From Neelides folsomi (Eukaryota; Arthropoda; Collembola; Neelipleona; Neelidae): a stretch of 30,451 nt of DNA. A model generated the notes under the pieces. That model saw only the letters and a list, made by a program, of their open reading frames with translations, was not told the DNA's origin and searched no databases. Below are positions 30,380-30,451 of the stretch, in pieces. Location: positions 1 to 30,451 of the forward strand of contig JAQGBZ010000570.1 of NCBI GenBank assembly GCA_034687125.1. Reading direction: 5' to 3'. The position numbers and the translations under genes are program-made. Every line of letters starts with the position of its first letter. Position 1 is the first letter of the stretch.

Positions 30380-30422
30380 TAAAAGTCTAGTTGGTGGGCG
30401 GAGCCCGCCAACTAGACTTTTA
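30380..30422. repeat. Near-perfect 43-bp hairpin palindrome
   Basis: The arms 30380-30399 and 30403-30422 are complementary over 20 bp with one mismatch (AAAAGTCTAGTTGG at the base, GGGC/GCCC at the tip) around a GGA loop. It starts 14 bp inside an intron, right after the donor at 30367. It could be a small hairpin transposon end or a structured intronic RNA. Confidence 0.75.
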
Positions 30423-30451
30423 ACTTGATTTTATATCAAATTGATAGTGGA

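Noticed and set aside
1..30451. CRISPR arrays, bacterial operons, ribosome binding sites, tRNA or rRNA genes
   Set aside because: The window is clearly eukaryotic. The repeated units seen are minisatellite or foldback structures without regular spacers, and no cloverleaf or rRNA sequence was recognised.

Overview
This window looks like AT-rich nuclear DNA from an invertebrate animal, most likely an arthropod. The reasons are many short GT-AG introns (about 50-350 bp), a metazoan STAT5/6-type transcription factor pair, C2H2 zinc-finger genes, a mariner-type transposase remnant of the kind common in arthropods, and many small foldback elements. I cannot name a species. All gene models were built by hand from splice signals, reading phase and protein-family recall. 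No transcript or database evidence was used.

Left third (1-9.2 kb): two copies of insulin-degrading enzyme (IDE, M16A metalloprotease) lie in tandem on the + strand. The right copy (4083-9217) can be assembled into 18 exons with consistent phases, giving 1000 aa with an intact zinc site. The left copy (258-1550) has only the last four exons, a one-base frameshift and an internal duplication of an exon end. It is probably a pseudogene. Between them lie an 838-bp foldback element (2407-3245), a degenerate minisatellite (3385-3625) and a small inverted-repeat element (3636-3760).

Middle (9.5-19.5 kb): an unrecognised two-exon + strand gene with an overlapping upstream ORF (9523-10232), an unrecognised minus-strand gene of 232 aa (12088-11266), a three-finger C2H2 protein (14463-15020), a foldback element (about 15332-15602), a second three-exon zinc-finger gene (16163-17165) and a six-exon RidA/YjgF family gene (18240-19507).

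Right third (19.9-30.4 kb): two strongly diverged STAT-family genes are arranged head to head. STAT-a (minus, 22856-19937, 10 exons, 655 aa) has the N-terminal, coiled-coil, DNA-binding, linker and SH2 parts. However, the SH2 phosphotyrosine-binding Arg is replaced by Tyr, and the phosphotyrosine tail and transactivation domain are missing. STAT-b (plus, 26215-28858, 8 recognised exons, about 534 aa) keeps the SH2 Arg but lacks a recognisable N-terminal domain and also lacks the tail. Exon sizes and phases match between the two, so they derive from one ancestor. The 3.4 kb between them is full of mobile DNA: a solo LTR with target-site duplication, a mariner transposase fragment and a foldback with three arms. 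Beyond STAT-b are a Tc1/mariner-type MITE (29334-29720) and the first two exons of a basic/acidic low-complexity protein that runs off the window, with a perfect-looking hairpin just inside its second intron.

The degenerate STAT pair is the most biologically interesting content. Both genes have open frames over many exons, yet neither can be a canonical tyrosine-phosphorylation-activated STAT.
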